Origin: Cryobacterium sp. PH31-O1
GTDB lineage: Bacteria > Actinomycetota > Actinomycetes > Actinomycetales > Microbacteriaceae
NCBI RefSeq assembly: GCF_030063455.1
Contig: NZ_JASITB010000001.1
Location: 620,001-684,000 of the forward strand
Reading direction: 5' to 3'
Length of the DNA: 64,000 bases
Below are positions 12,484 to 21,748 of the stretch, in pieces. Within the stretch, counting starts at the first letter, position 1; every line of letters begins with the position of its first letter. The notes under the pieces are model-generated. The model worked only from the letters and a program-made list of their open reading frames with translations. It was not told the DNA's origin and searched no databases. A program made the translations under genes and the position numbers.

Positions 12484-14568
12484 ATGAGTTCCACCGACCC
12501 CCTGCGCAACCTCGGTGTGCGATTGACCAGCGCCGGTGGCGAACTCCGTGTCTGGGCCGAGCACGCCGACGCCATGGAGTTGTGCCTGTTCGACGACACC
12601 GACCCGAACTGGATCATCAAGAGTGTGCCGATGACCATGGACGTGCACGGCGTCTGGTCCGGCAAATCGCGCACCCTCTCCCCTGACCGCCGTTACGGCA
12701 TCCGAGTGTCGGGTCCGGCCGGCCCGAAGAACTCGTTCCACCCGGAGAAAACGCTGATCGAACCCTATTCTCGTGGCCTGGTTCGGGTGGGAGCCGGGCT
12801 CTGGCAGTCCTCGGTCGTCGACGACTATTTCGACTGGAACGGCACCGAAAAACCGGCAACGGCCCTCGACCACACCGTGGTTTACGAGGCGCACGTGCGC
12901 GGAATCAGCCGGCTAAACCCTCTCGTGCCGGCCGCGCTGCGCGGAACCTACGCCGGGCTTGCCCACGAATCGACCATCGCTTACCTAAAGGACCTTGGCG
13001 TGACCGCGGTCGAGCTGCTGCCGGTGCAGGCATTCGTGTCGGAGCAGCGTCTGATCAAACAGGGCCTGATCAACTATTGGGGCTATAACACCCTCAATTT
13101 CTTCTCCCCGCATGCGGACTACGCCACCCAGGCGGCACAGTCCGCCGGGCCTGCAGCCGTGCTGCGCGAGTTCAAGGGCATGGTCAAGCTGCTGCACGAG
13201 GCCGGGCTCGAGGTCATCCTCGACGTCGTCTACAACCACACCGCCGAGGAGGGCCGCAACGGCCCGGTCACCAGCTTGCGCGGCATCGACAACGCTGCCT
13301 ACTACAGGCAGGACGAGTCCGGCGCCTACATCGACGTGACCGGTTGCGGCAATACGGTCAATTTCAGCCACGACGTGCCGAAACGGCTGGTGCTCGATTC
13401 GCTGCGTTACTGGGCCAACGACCTGCAGATCGACGGGTTCCGCTTCGACCTGGCCGCGACGCTCGGCCGGGACGCCGGAGTCGTCTACGACCGGGAGCAT
13501 CCGCTGCTCACCGCGATTCGCGACGATCCGGAGCTGGCCGGCGTGAAGCTGATCGCTGAACCGTGGGATGTCGGCCAGGGCGGCTGGCAGACCGGCAATT
13601 TTCCTCCCGGCTGGACCGAGTGGAACGACCGCTACCGCGACCGCATGCGGGACTTCTGGCTGTCCGATATGAAGAGTCTGCGCCTGACCGGCTCGGCCGG
13701 CAGCGGTATCGGCCGGTTCGCGACCCGTGTCGCGGGGTCGTCGAACACCTTCTCCGAGGCTCGCGGACCTCTGGCCTCGCTCAATTTCATCACCGCGCAC
13801 GACGGGTTCACCCTCGCCGACCTGACCGCGTACGACGTGAAGCACAACCTGGGTAACGGCGAGTCGAATCGGGACGGCACCGACAACAACAGCTCATACA
13901 ACCACGGGGCCGAGGGGCCGACGCGCGACGTGGCCATTCTGGCGACGCGGCGCAAGGCCATGCGTAACCTGCTCGGCACCCTGCTCCTTTCAGCCGGAAT
14001 CCCCATGCTCACTGCCGGCGATGAGTTCGGGCGCAGCCAACGCGGCAACAACAATGCCTACTGCCAGGACAGCGAGCTGACCTGGCTCAACTGGGACTTC
14101 GACGACTGGCAGCGTGACCTGCACCGGGTCACCCGCCGGCTGCTGCAGTTGCGCCGCGAGAACCCGGCGTTGCGACCGGTGCACTTCGGGCGGTTTGGTG
14201 AGACCACGCCCAGTGCCAGCCAGCTGGACTGGTACAACATTGCCGGCGAGGCACTCTCCGGCGACGCCTGGAACTCACCAACCGAACGCACCCTGCAGTA
14301 CATGGCGGCGTCCACCCCCGAGCACGAAGCCTTCAATCGCATTCTGCTGGTGATCAATGCCAGGGAGCAGGATGAGACGGTCACCCTGCCCACGCATGAG
14401 GGAGTGGATGCCTACACGCTGCTCTGGGATTCCAGTCACGACGACCTGCGCGACTCTGTCATCGAACACGCGCCCGACACTCGCCTGTTCGTGCCTGGCG
14501 CTTCAATGCAACTCATGCGCGCGCACGGCGCGTTCGTGCCGCGCAGCACGCCTAGCCCGGCTAGCTAG
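12484..14568 (+). CDS. glgX: Glycogen debranching enzyme GlgX
   Basis: GlgX hydrolyses alpha-1,6 branches of glycogen after phosphorylase action. The protein (694 residues from ATG 12484) has an N-terminal CBM48-type part and a GH13 barrel: GYNTLNFFSPH, DVVYNHTAEEG, the nucleophile Asp in GFRFDLAATLGRD, the acid Glu in LIAEPWDVGQGGWQ, and FITAHDGFTLADL. The open frame runs much further 5' but that part is the antisense of the cysteine desulfurase gene. The stop lies 9 bp from the convergent glgP stop. Confidence 0.95.
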   Translation: MSSTDPLRNLGVRLTSAGGELRVWAEHADAMELCLFDDTDPNWIIKSVPMTMDVHGVWSGKSRTLSPDRRYGIRVSGPAGPKNSFHPEKTLIEPYSRGLVRVGAGLWQSSVVDDYFDWNGTEKPATALDHTVVYEAHVRGISRLNPLVPAALRGTYAGLAHESTIAYLKDLGVTAVELLPVQAFVSEQRLIKQGLINYWGYNTLNFFSPHADYATQAAQSAGPAAVLREFKGMVKLLHEAGLEVILDVVYNHTAEEGRNGPVTSLRGIDNAAYYRQDESGAYIDVTGCGNTVNFSHDVPKRLVLDSLRYWANDLQIDGFRFDLAATLGRDAGVVYDREHPLLTAIRDDPELAGVKLIAEPWDVGQGGWQTGNFPPGWTEWNDRYRDRMRDFWLSDMKSLRLTGSAGSGIGRFATRVAGSSNTFSEARGPLASLNFITAHDGFTLADLTAYDVKHNLGNGESNRDGTDNNSSYNHGAEGPTRDVAILATRRKAMRNLLGTLLLSAGIPMLTAGDEFGRSQRGNNNAYCQDSELTWLNWDFDDWQRDLHRVTRRLLQLRRENPALRPVHFGRFGETTPSASQLDWYNIAGEALSGDAWNSPTERTLQYMAASTPEHEAFNRILLVINAREQDETVTLPTHEGVDAYTLLWDSSHDDLRDSVIEHAPDTRLFVPGASMQLMRAHGAFVPRSTPSPAS

Positions 14569-14581
14569 GCGCGCGGGCTAG
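14552..14581. terminator. Possible bidirectional terminator across the glgX and glgP stops
   Basis: An 8-bp inverted repeat (CTAGCCCG at 14552-14559 and CGGGCTAG at 14574-14581) spans both convergent stop codons with a 14-nt loop that contains GCTAGC. There is no T tract. It is a plausible hairpin only. Confidence 0.4.
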
Positions 14582-17145
14582 TTTGCCAGGGCGACCAGGC
14601 CCATTTCGGCCGGGCTGATCAGCAGGTCGTTTCTGGGCACGACCCGCACGGTGTACCCGAAGGCTCCGGCCCGGTCGAGTTCGACCGTTCCCGTGAACAA
14701 GGTGGCCCCGCCGGCCGGGACTTCCTCCGCCGGTGCCGGTTCGAGTGCCTGAATGGCGACATCGCGCAGTTCGTCAGTGCCGAGGCTCTTGCCGTAGACG
14801 ACTTCGACGGTCACGTCCGCGGGTGCCAGGCCGCCCAACTGCACGTGTGCGCGCAGGTGCAGGTCATCACCAACTTCGGGTACCGACGAGACACCGCCGG
14901 ATTCGACGTGGGTCACCGCGACCTGCGGCCAGGCCGAGACGATGCGGCCCTTCCACGCTGCCAGTTCGCGGGCAGCACGGTAGTTGTTGGCCGACATGAG
15001 CCCTTCGTAGTGCCCGGCCGGGCGGTACAGGCGTTGCACGTACTCGCTCACCATGCGGTCCGCGGACAGTTGCGGCGACAGGGTCGACAGGGTGTGACGG
15101 ATGTTGGACACCCAGCGCTCCGGAACGTCGTCGGCGTTGCGTTCGTAGAAGGTCGGTGCCACCTGGTGTTCGATCAGGTCGTAGAGCGCCTCGGCCTCGA
15201 GCCGGTCGCGTTCGGCGGGGTCGCCGGCGGAATCGGCCGACGGAATGGCCCAGCCGTTCTTGCCGTCGTAGTATTCCGGCCACCAGCCGTCGAGGATCGA
15301 CAGGTTCAGCGCGCCGTTGAGAGCGGCCTTCATGCCGCTGGTACCGCAGGCTTCGAGCGGGCGCAGCGGATTGTTGAGCCAGACATCCGTTCCCGGATAC
15401 ATCAGCTGGGCCATCGCGATGTTGTAATCGGGCAGGAAGGCGATGCGGGTGCGCAGGGCCGGGTCGGCGGCGAACTGCACAATCTTCTGGATCAGCCGCT
15501 TTCCTTCCTCGTCGGCGGGGTGCGACTTGCCGGCTATGACGATTTGAATGGGATGTTCCGGGTGCAGCAGAAGGGCACGCAGGCGTTCCGGATCGTGCAG
15601 CATCAGGGTGAGGCGCTTATATGTCGGTACGCGGCGGGCGAAGCCGATGGTCAGCACGTTCGGGTCGAAGACTCCGCTGATCCAGGCCGGTGGGATGCTC
15701 CCCGGGTTCTGGTCGCGCCAGGCGCCCAGCAGCCGGCGGCGGGCATCCTCGACGAACTGCAGGCGCATCTGTCCGCGCACCGACCACAGGTCCTGATCGG
15801 ACACCTCACTCGAGGCCCAGTCGGCGATCGAGGTATCGCTCGTTCCGAGCTGAGCCTGCGCCAGGCTCTTGAGCGCCGGGTCGGTCCAGCTCTGGGCGTG
15901 CACACCATTGGTGATCGACGTGATCGGCACATCCGCTGAATCAAAACCCGGCCAGAGGCCGTTGAACATGCGACGGCTGACTTCGCCGTGCAGGGTAGAC
16001 ACGCCGTTGGCGTGCTGGCCGAGGCGCAACCCCATGATGGCCATGTTGAACACCTCGGAAGAGCCGCCGGCGTAACTTTCCGCACCGAGCGCGAGCAGGT
16101 CATCCACGTCGACGCCTGGCAGCAGGTCCGTGCAGAAATAGCGGCGTACGAGGGAACGCTCGAATCGATCGATACCGGCGGCGACCGGGGTGTGGGTGGT
16201 GAAAACGGTACCGGCACGCGCCACCTGGAGGGCTTCCTGAAAGCTCAGGCCCTCACCGATCAAGCTGGAGATGCGCTCGAGACCGAGAAATCCGGCGTGG
16301 CCCTCATTGGTGTGGAAGACCTCGGGCTCCGGCAGACCGTGCAGCGAGCTCCACAGCCTCACGGCGCGTGCACCGCCGATGCCCAGCAGCAGTTCCTGCA
16401 GCAGTCGGTGCTCGCCGCCGCCGCCGTAGAGACGGTCGGTGACCAGGCGCAGGTCGTCAGAGTTTTCGGGAATATCGGCGTCGAGCAGCAGTAGGCGCAC
16501 CCGGCCCACCTTGGCCTGCCAGACCCGGGCGTGCAGTGTGCGGTCGTCGGGAAGCGCGAGCGAGACCTGCACGGCCGAGCCGTCGGCACGGCGCAGAACG
16601 GCGAGAGGCAACCCGTCGGGGTCGAGCAACGGGTAACTTTCCATCTGCCAGCCGTCGGGCGAGATGGCCTGGCTGAAGTACCCGGCACGGTAGAACAGCC
16701 CAACGCCGACCAATGGCAGGCCGAGGTCCGACGCGCTCTTGAGGTGGTCTCCGGCGAGGATTCCGAGGCCGCCTGAATACTGCGGCAGGGCGGCGGCGAT
16801 ACCGAATTCCGGTGAGAAATATGCGATCGCGGCTGGTTTCTCTCCCTCGAGTCCCTGGTACCAGCGTGGCTGCTCGAGATAGTCACGCAGTCCGTCGCGG
16901 GTGGCATTGACCTCACCGACATAGTCATGGTCCCGCGCCAGCTCGTCGAGGCGGCGCGGGTCGACAGCGCCGAGCAGGGCCACCGGGTCGGTGCCGATCT
17001 CGCGCCACAAATCCGGGGCAATGCGCTCGAATAGCTGCCGGGTGGGCTCATGCCACGACCAGCGGAGATTGCCGGCAAGCTCCTCGAGGGCCGCGAGCGG
17101 CTCCGGGAGAACGGCACGGACGGTAAATTTGCGGATGGCCTTCAC
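14578..17145 (-). CDS. glgP: Alpha-glucan phosphorylase GlgP (DUF3417 type)
   Basis: This enzyme phosphorolyses glycogen or maltodextrin ends to glucose-1-phosphate. The N-terminal 100 residues (LAALEELAGNLRWSWHEPTR) are the DUF3417 segment typical of the actinobacterial/Thermotoga form, and the GT35 core includes FHTNEGHAGFLGLERI, GFARRVPTYKR and the PLP-region EACGTSGMKAALNG. I start at GTG 17145 (VKAIRKFTV), with AAGG about 9 nt upstream, giving 855 residues. Divergent from glgE, convergent with glgX. An inverted repeat at 17161-17187 lies just upstream and may be an operator. Confidence 0.94.
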   Translation of the reverse strand: MKAIRKFTVRAVLPEPLAALEELAGNLRWSWHEPTRQLFERIAPDLWREIGTDPVALLGAVDPRRLDELARDHDYVGEVNATRDGLRDYLEQPRWYQGLEGEKPAAIAYFSPEFGIAAALPQYSGGLGILAGDHLKSASDLGLPLVGVGLFYRAGYFSQAISPDGWQMESYPLLDPDGLPLAVLRRADGSAVQVSLALPDDRTLHARVWQAKVGRVRLLLLDADIPENSDDLRLVTDRLYGGGGEHRLLQELLLGIGGARAVRLWSSLHGLPEPEVFHTNEGHAGFLGLERISSLIGEGLSFQEALQVARAGTVFTTHTPVAAGIDRFERSLVRRYFCTDLLPGVDVDDLLALGAESYAGGSSEVFNMAIMGLRLGQHANGVSTLHGEVSRRMFNGLWPGFDSADVPITSITNGVHAQSWTDPALKSLAQAQLGTSDTSIADWASSEVSDQDLWSVRGQMRLQFVEDARRRLLGAWRDQNPGSIPPAWISGVFDPNVLTIGFARRVPTYKRLTLMLHDPERLRALLLHPEHPIQIVIAGKSHPADEEGKRLIQKIVQFAADPALRTRIAFLPDYNIAMAQLMYPGTDVWLNNPLRPLEACGTSGMKAALNGALNLSILDGWWPEYYDGKNGWAIPSADSAGDPAERDRLEAEALYDLIEHQVAPTFYERNADDVPERWVSNIRHTLSTLSPQLSADRMVSEYVQRLYRPAGHYEGLMSANNYRAARELAAWKGRIVSAWPQVAVTHVESGGVSSVPEVGDDLHLRAHVQLGGLAPADVTVEVVYGKSLGTDELRDVAIQALEPAPAEEVPAGGATLFTGTVELDRAGAFGYTVRVVPRNDLLISPAEMGLVALAN

Positions 17146-17160
17146 GAGGTCAACCTTAGA

Positions 17161-17187
17161 GGTGTCACGTGTCCAATATGTAACACC
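17161..17187. promoter_or_regulatory. Inverted repeat in the glgP/glgE intergenic region (candidate operator)
   Basis: GGTGTCAC (17161-17168) and GTAACACC (17180-17187) form an imperfect inverted repeat (7 of 8 positions) with an 11-bp spacer, 16 bp upstream of the glgP start and 73 bp upstream of glgE. Placement suits a repressor controlling one or both divergent glucan genes. The regulator is unknown. Confidence 0.4.
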
Positions 17188-17259
17188 CAAATTCCTGCGT
17201 CTGGGCGAGCCGTGCAGAAGACGGAAGCCATTGCCACGCTTTCACGCTACGGTCGTGGT

Positions 17260-19350
17260 GTGGCCAAGACAGTAACGAAGAAAACGACCCTGCCGACAGC
17301 ATCGACCAGCGCTCCCACGACCGTGTCCACGGCCGCGAGCAGCGCCGGCGCATCCGTTGGTCGAATTCCCGTTCTCGACCTCTCGCCCCAGTTGAACGAC
17401 AATCTCTGGCCTGCCCGCGCCTTCGTCGGCGAAGTCGTGCCGTTCGCAGCGACCGCATTTCGCGAGGGGCATGACCTCATCGGTGTCGAGCTGCAGCTCA
17501 CCGCCCCCGACGGCAGCATCACGCGGCATCCCATGGCGCTGCAGGCCGACGGCACCGACCGTTACGGCACCGAGGCTCAGCTCGGTGCTGCGGGCCGCTG
17601 GACCTATCGGGTGCGCGCCTACGCCGACGACTTCGCCACCTGGGAACACAACGCCGCGATCAAGATTCCGGCGCACATCGATGTTGAGCTCATGTTCGAG
17701 ATCGGCGGCGCACTGTTCCGCCAGGCCGGCGCCGACTCCGCCCGGCCGCTCGCCGCCCGCCGGCTGTTCAAGGCCGCCGCGGCGACCCTCGCCGACACGG
17801 GCAGGTCCGCCACCGAACGTCTGCTCGCCGTAGCGGATGCCGCCCTCCGGCAGGCTATTGCGACCCAGCCGCTCGCCGGACTGGCCTCGCTCTCGGCCGA
17901 ACGCACCATCATCGTCGAACGCACCAGGGCCGGGGTCGGCTCCTGGTACGAGTTCTTCCCCCGCTCGGAGGGTGCCATGCGTCTCGCCGACGGCAGCTGG
18001 CAGAGCGGGACCTTCCGCACGGCGGCCAAGCGCCTGCCCGCCGTCGCGGCCATGGGATTCGACGTGCTCTACCTGCCGCCGATCCACCCGATCGGGCAGG
18101 CTTTCCGCAAGGGTCCCAATAATTCGCTCGAGGTCGCGCCGGGCGACCCCGGCTCGCCGTGGGCGATCGGCTCGAAAGACGGCGGCCATGACGCCATCCA
18201 CCCCGACCTCGGCACCGTCGCCGACTTCACGTTCTTTCTGAAGAAGGCGGCCTCGCTCGGCATCGAGGTGGCCCTCGACTTCGCACTGCAGGCCTCGCCA
18301 GACCACCCATGGGTGCAGGAGCATCCGGAATGGTTCACCACCCTCCCCGACGGCACCATCGCCTACGCCGAGAACCCGCCGAAGAAATACCAGGACATCT
18401 ACCCGATCAATTTCGACAACGATCCCGCCGGCATCCGGGCCGAGGCGTTGCGTCTCGTGCGTTACTGGATCGGCGTCGGCGTTCGCATTTTTCGGGTGGA
18501 CAACCCGCACACCAAACCGCTCGACTTTTGGGAATGGCTCATTACCGAGGTCAACTCCAGCGACCCCGACGTGGTCTTCCTCGCCGAAGCGTTCACCCGG
18601 CCAGCCCTCATGCAGGCGCTCGGCAAGGTCGGCTTCCAGCAGTCATACACCTATTTCACCTGGCGCAACACAAAAACCGAACTCGAGGAGTTCTTCCACG
18701 GCCTCGCCACCGACACCCCGGATTTTCTGCGCCCGAACCTGTTCGTTAACACCCCCGATATCCTCACCGAATACCTGCAGTTCGGTGGGCCGGCAGCGTT
18801 CAAGATCCGGGCGGCGCTCGCCGCGACGGCGGCACCGACCTGGGGGGTCTGCGCTGGCTTCGACTTGTTCGAGAACGTTGCCCGGCCGGGCGCCGAAGAG
18901 AGCATCGACAACGAGAAATACGAGTACCGGCCGCGCGACTGGAGCAAGGCGGAGGAGCTTGGTAGTTCTCTCGCGCCGTACCTCACGCTGCTGAACCGCA
19001 TTCGGGCGGAGCACCCGGCGTTGGGCCAATTGCGCAACCTCGATATCCACACCAGCGACGACGATTCGATCCTCGTCTACAGCAAGTACCTCGACGCTGC
19101 CTTCACGGGCACCGGCCAGGCCGATGCCCTCATCGTCGTTGCCAACGTCGACCCGCACTCGGTGCGACAGACGATTGTACATCTCGACGTGACCCGGTTC
19201 GGCATTGCCCGCGGTGACGCCTTCGACGTGCACGACCTGGTGTCGGGTGCCAGGTGGATCTGGTCGGCCGACAACTTCGTGCGACTCGACGCTTTCACCG
19301 AGCCAGTGCACATCCTGCACGTCACCGCCCACGATCCGGGCCGCGCATGA
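17260..19350 (+). CDS. glgE: Alpha-1,4-glucan:maltose-1-phosphate maltosyltransferase GlgE
   Basis: GlgE extends alpha-glucans with maltose-1-phosphate, the signature step of the actinobacterial GlgE pathway. GH13_3 features are visible: GRIPVLDLSPQLNDNLWPA, YEFFPRSEGA, DVLYLPPIHPIG, DFALQASPDHPW, the nucleophile Asp in FRVDNPHTKPLDFWEWL and the Glu in FLAEAFTRP. I start at GTG 17260 (696 residues); the open frame upstream overlaps glgP antisense and is discarded. The Ser/Thr-rich first 30 residues are not conserved, so the true start could lie slightly downstream. The stop overlaps the glgB start by 4 bp (ATGA). Confidence 0.94.
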   Translation: MAKTVTKKTTLPTASTSAPTTVSTAASSAGASVGRIPVLDLSPQLNDNLWPARAFVGEVVPFAATAFREGHDLIGVELQLTAPDGSITRHPMALQADGTDRYGTEAQLGAAGRWTYRVRAYADDFATWEHNAAIKIPAHIDVELMFEIGGALFRQAGADSARPLAARRLFKAAAATLADTGRSATERLLAVADAALRQAIATQPLAGLASLSAERTIIVERTRAGVGSWYEFFPRSEGAMRLADGSWQSGTFRTAAKRLPAVAAMGFDVLYLPPIHPIGQAFRKGPNNSLEVAPGDPGSPWAIGSKDGGHDAIHPDLGTVADFTFFLKKAASLGIEVALDFALQASPDHPWVQEHPEWFTTLPDGTIAYAENPPKKYQDIYPINFDNDPAGIRAEALRLVRYWIGVGVRIFRVDNPHTKPLDFWEWLITEVNSSDPDVVFLAEAFTRPALMQALGKVGFQQSYTYFTWRNTKTELEEFFHGLATDTPDFLRPNLFVNTPDILTEYLQFGGPAAFKIRAALAATAAPTWGVCAGFDLFENVARPGAEESIDNEKYEYRPRDWSKAEELGSSLAPYLTLLNRIRAEHPALGQLRNLDIHTSDDDSILVYSKYLDAAFTGTGQADALIVVANVDPHSVRQTIVHLDVTRFGIARGDAFDVHDLVSGARWIWSADNFVRLDAFTEPVHILHVTAHDPGRA

Positions 19351-21674
19351 GCGACGGCAAGAAAAAAGACAAGAAAAAGAAGCACTCGAGCAAGCACCAG
19401 AAGGGTCAGGGAAAGAACATCGACGGCAAGAAGGGTCAGTCCCAGAAGACACAGTCCACCAAGGCTCCGAAACACGTTGCCGCTACCGAGCCGGCACCGA
19501 TTCCCGACCACATTCTTGAGGCCGTCGGCGCCGGCAGCTATTACAACCCGCACGAGATTCTCGGCCAGCATCTCGTCCACCAGGCCGGCGTCTCCGACCC
19601 CCTCGTGATCATCCGCGCACTGCGGCCGCTCGCCACCGAAGTTTTCGCCATTCTGTCCAACGGGGCGCACGTGGAACTCGCCCACCTCGCGCACGGCATC
19701 TGGCAGGGTGAAAGTACCCTCGGCCTCACCGACTACACGATTGAAGCCAGCTACCAGGAGGCCCAGCCCTGGATCTGCGATGACCCCTACCGGTTCATAC
19801 CCACGCTCGGCGAGCTGGACCTCCACCTGATCGGGGAAGGTCGCCACGAGCGCCTCTGGGACGTTCTGGGGGCCCACCACCGCGAGCACCAGGGCGTCAC
19901 AGCCGCCTCGATCGGCACCTCCTTCGCGGTCTGGGCGCCGCACGCCCGCGCCGTGCGCGTGATCGGCGATTTCAATGGTTGGAACGGCACCACCCACGCC
20001 ATGCGCAATATGGGCAGCACCGGCGTTTGGGAGCTGTTCGTCCCGGGCCTCGAGCTCGGCACCAGATACAAGTTCCAGCTGCTCACGCAGTCCGGCGCCT
20101 GGGTCGAGAAAGCCGACCCGATCGCCCGACTGGCCGAGGTGCCGCCACTGACCGCATCGGTTGTCACCGCGTCGCACTACGAGTGGGCGGATGCCGCGTG
20201 GCTGGCCAACCGCGCGGCCAACGATCCGCACAACCAGGCGATGAGCGTCTACGAAATGCACGTCGGCTCTTGGCGCCCCGGCCTCGGGTACCACGACCTC
20301 GCCGACGAACTCGTCGGTTACCTCCAGGAACTGAGTTTCACGCACGTGGAATTCATGCCCCTCGCGGAGCATCCATTTGGCGGTTCCTGGGGTTACCAGG
20401 TGAGCGGCTACTACGCGCCGACCAGCCGGTTCGGCTCCCCCGACGACCTGCGCTACCTGATCGACCGGCTGCACCAGGCTGGCATCGGCGTGATCATGGA
20501 CTGGGTGCCCGGCCACTTTCCCAAGGACGACTTTGCCCTGGCCCGCTTCGACGGCCAGGCCCTTTACGAGCACCCTGATCCTCGCCGGGGTGAGCAGATG
20601 GACTGGGGCACCTACATCTTCGACTTCGGCCAGATGCAGGTGCGCAACTTCCTCGTTGCCAACGCGCTGTACTGGCTCGAAGAGTTCCACATCGATGCCC
20701 TCCGCGTCGACGCCGTCGCGTCGATGCTCTACCTGGACTACTCACGCGAGGACGGCCAGTGGGAGCCGAATAAGTACGGCGGCAACGAGAACCTCGAGGC
20801 GATCAGCCTGCTGCAGGAGATCACCGCGACCGCGTACAAGCGCAATCCCGGCACGATCATGATCGCCGAGGAATCCACCAATTGGGGCGGGGTGACAGCG
20901 CCGACCAGCGGCGGCGGACTCGGGTTCGGGTTCAAGTGGAATATGGGCTGGATGCACGACTCACTCGAGTACATGCAGGTCGACCCCATGTATCGGTCGT
21001 ACCATCACAACGACATCACATTCTCGTTCATTTATGCCTTCAGTGAGAATTTCCTGCTGCCGATCAGCCACGACGAGGTTGTGCACGGCAAGGGCTCCCT
21101 GGTCTCGAAGATGCCAGGCGACTCCTGGCAGCAGCTGGCCAATGTGCGCGCCTACCTCGCTTTTATGTGGGCGCACCCCGGCAAGCAGCTCTTGTTCATG
21201 GGCAGCGAGTTCGGGCAGCGCTCGGAGTGGAGCGAGGAACGCGGCCTGGATTGGTGGATGCTCGATCAGCCCGCCCACCGCGGCTTGTTCAACCTCGTCG
21301 GCCAACTCAACTCGGTGTACCGGGACAACGCGAGCCTGTGGAGCCGCGACAACGACCCGGGCGGCTTCGAACTGCTCGACGGCGGGGCCGCGAGCCAGAA
21401 CGTCGTGTCATTTCTGCGCTGGGACAACCACGGCGTTCCCGTCGCGTGTTTCTTCAACTTCGCCGGGCAGCCGCACACCGACTACCGGGTCGGCCTGCCG
21501 TTCGCCGGGCAGTGGGAGGAGATCCTCAACACGGATGCCGACGACTTCGGCGGCTCCGGAGTGGGAAACCAAGGAGCCGTTGAGGCCTGCAACGAGCCCT
21601 GGGCTGGTCGCCCCGCCTCCGCAACCCTGACCCTGCCCCCGTTAGCTGGCCTCTGGTTGCGCCTGCGCCGCTAG
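19347..21674 (+). CDS. glgB: 1,4-alpha-glucan branching enzyme GlgB
   Basis: GlgB introduces alpha-1,6 branches. Two N-terminal CBM48-like modules precede the GH13 barrel: MSVYEMHVGSWRPG, MDWVPGHFPKDDFAL, the nucleophile Asp in ALRVDAVASMLYLDYSR, the acid Glu in IMIAEESTNWGGVT and LPISHDEVVHGKGSL. The first 40 residues are extremely Lys-rich (SDGKKKDKKKK onward), an unusual basic tail of unknown role. Its start codon lies within the glgE stop (ATGA), so GlgE and GlgB are co-translated, matching their sequential action on the same glucan. Confidence 0.96.
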   Translation: MSDGKKKDKKKKHSSKHQKGQGKNIDGKKGQSQKTQSTKAPKHVAATEPAPIPDHILEAVGAGSYYNPHEILGQHLVHQAGVSDPLVIIRALRPLATEVFAILSNGAHVELAHLAHGIWQGESTLGLTDYTIEASYQEAQPWICDDPYRFIPTLGELDLHLIGEGRHERLWDVLGAHHREHQGVTAASIGTSFAVWAPHARAVRVIGDFNGWNGTTHAMRNMGSTGVWELFVPGLELGTRYKFQLLTQSGAWVEKADPIARLAEVPPLTASVVTASHYEWADAAWLANRAANDPHNQAMSVYEMHVGSWRPGLGYHDLADELVGYLQELSFTHVEFMPLAEHPFGGSWGYQVSGYYAPTSRFGSPDDLRYLIDRLHQAGIGVIMDWVPGHFPKDDFALARFDGQALYEHPDPRRGEQMDWGTYIFDFGQMQVRNFLVANALYWLEEFHIDALRVDAVASMLYLDYSREDGQWEPNKYGGNENLEAISLLQEITATAYKRNPGTIMIAEESTNWGGVTAPTSGGGLGFGFKWNMGWMHDSLEYMQVDPMYRSYHHNDITFSFIYAFSENFLLPISHDEVVHGKGSLVSKMPGDSWQQLANVRAYLAFMWAHPGKQLLFMGSEFGQRSEWSEERGLDWWMLDQPAHRGLFNLVGQLNSVYRDNASLWSRDNDPGGFELLDGGAASQNVVSFLRWDNHGVPVACFFNFAGQPHTDYRVGLPFAGQWEEILNTDADDFGGSGVGNQGAVEACNEPWAGRPASATLTLPPLAGLWLRLRR

Positions 21675-21748
21675 GCCGCTCCGCAGCCAAAGAGCCCCGC
21701 TACCAAACAGTCCTGCCGCTAAAGACCCTGCCAGGGCAGGCTACAAGG

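Noticed and set aside
17050-17259. An ATG 5' of glgE giving a longer protein
   Set aside because: That part overlaps glgP coding sequence and has no family similarity.
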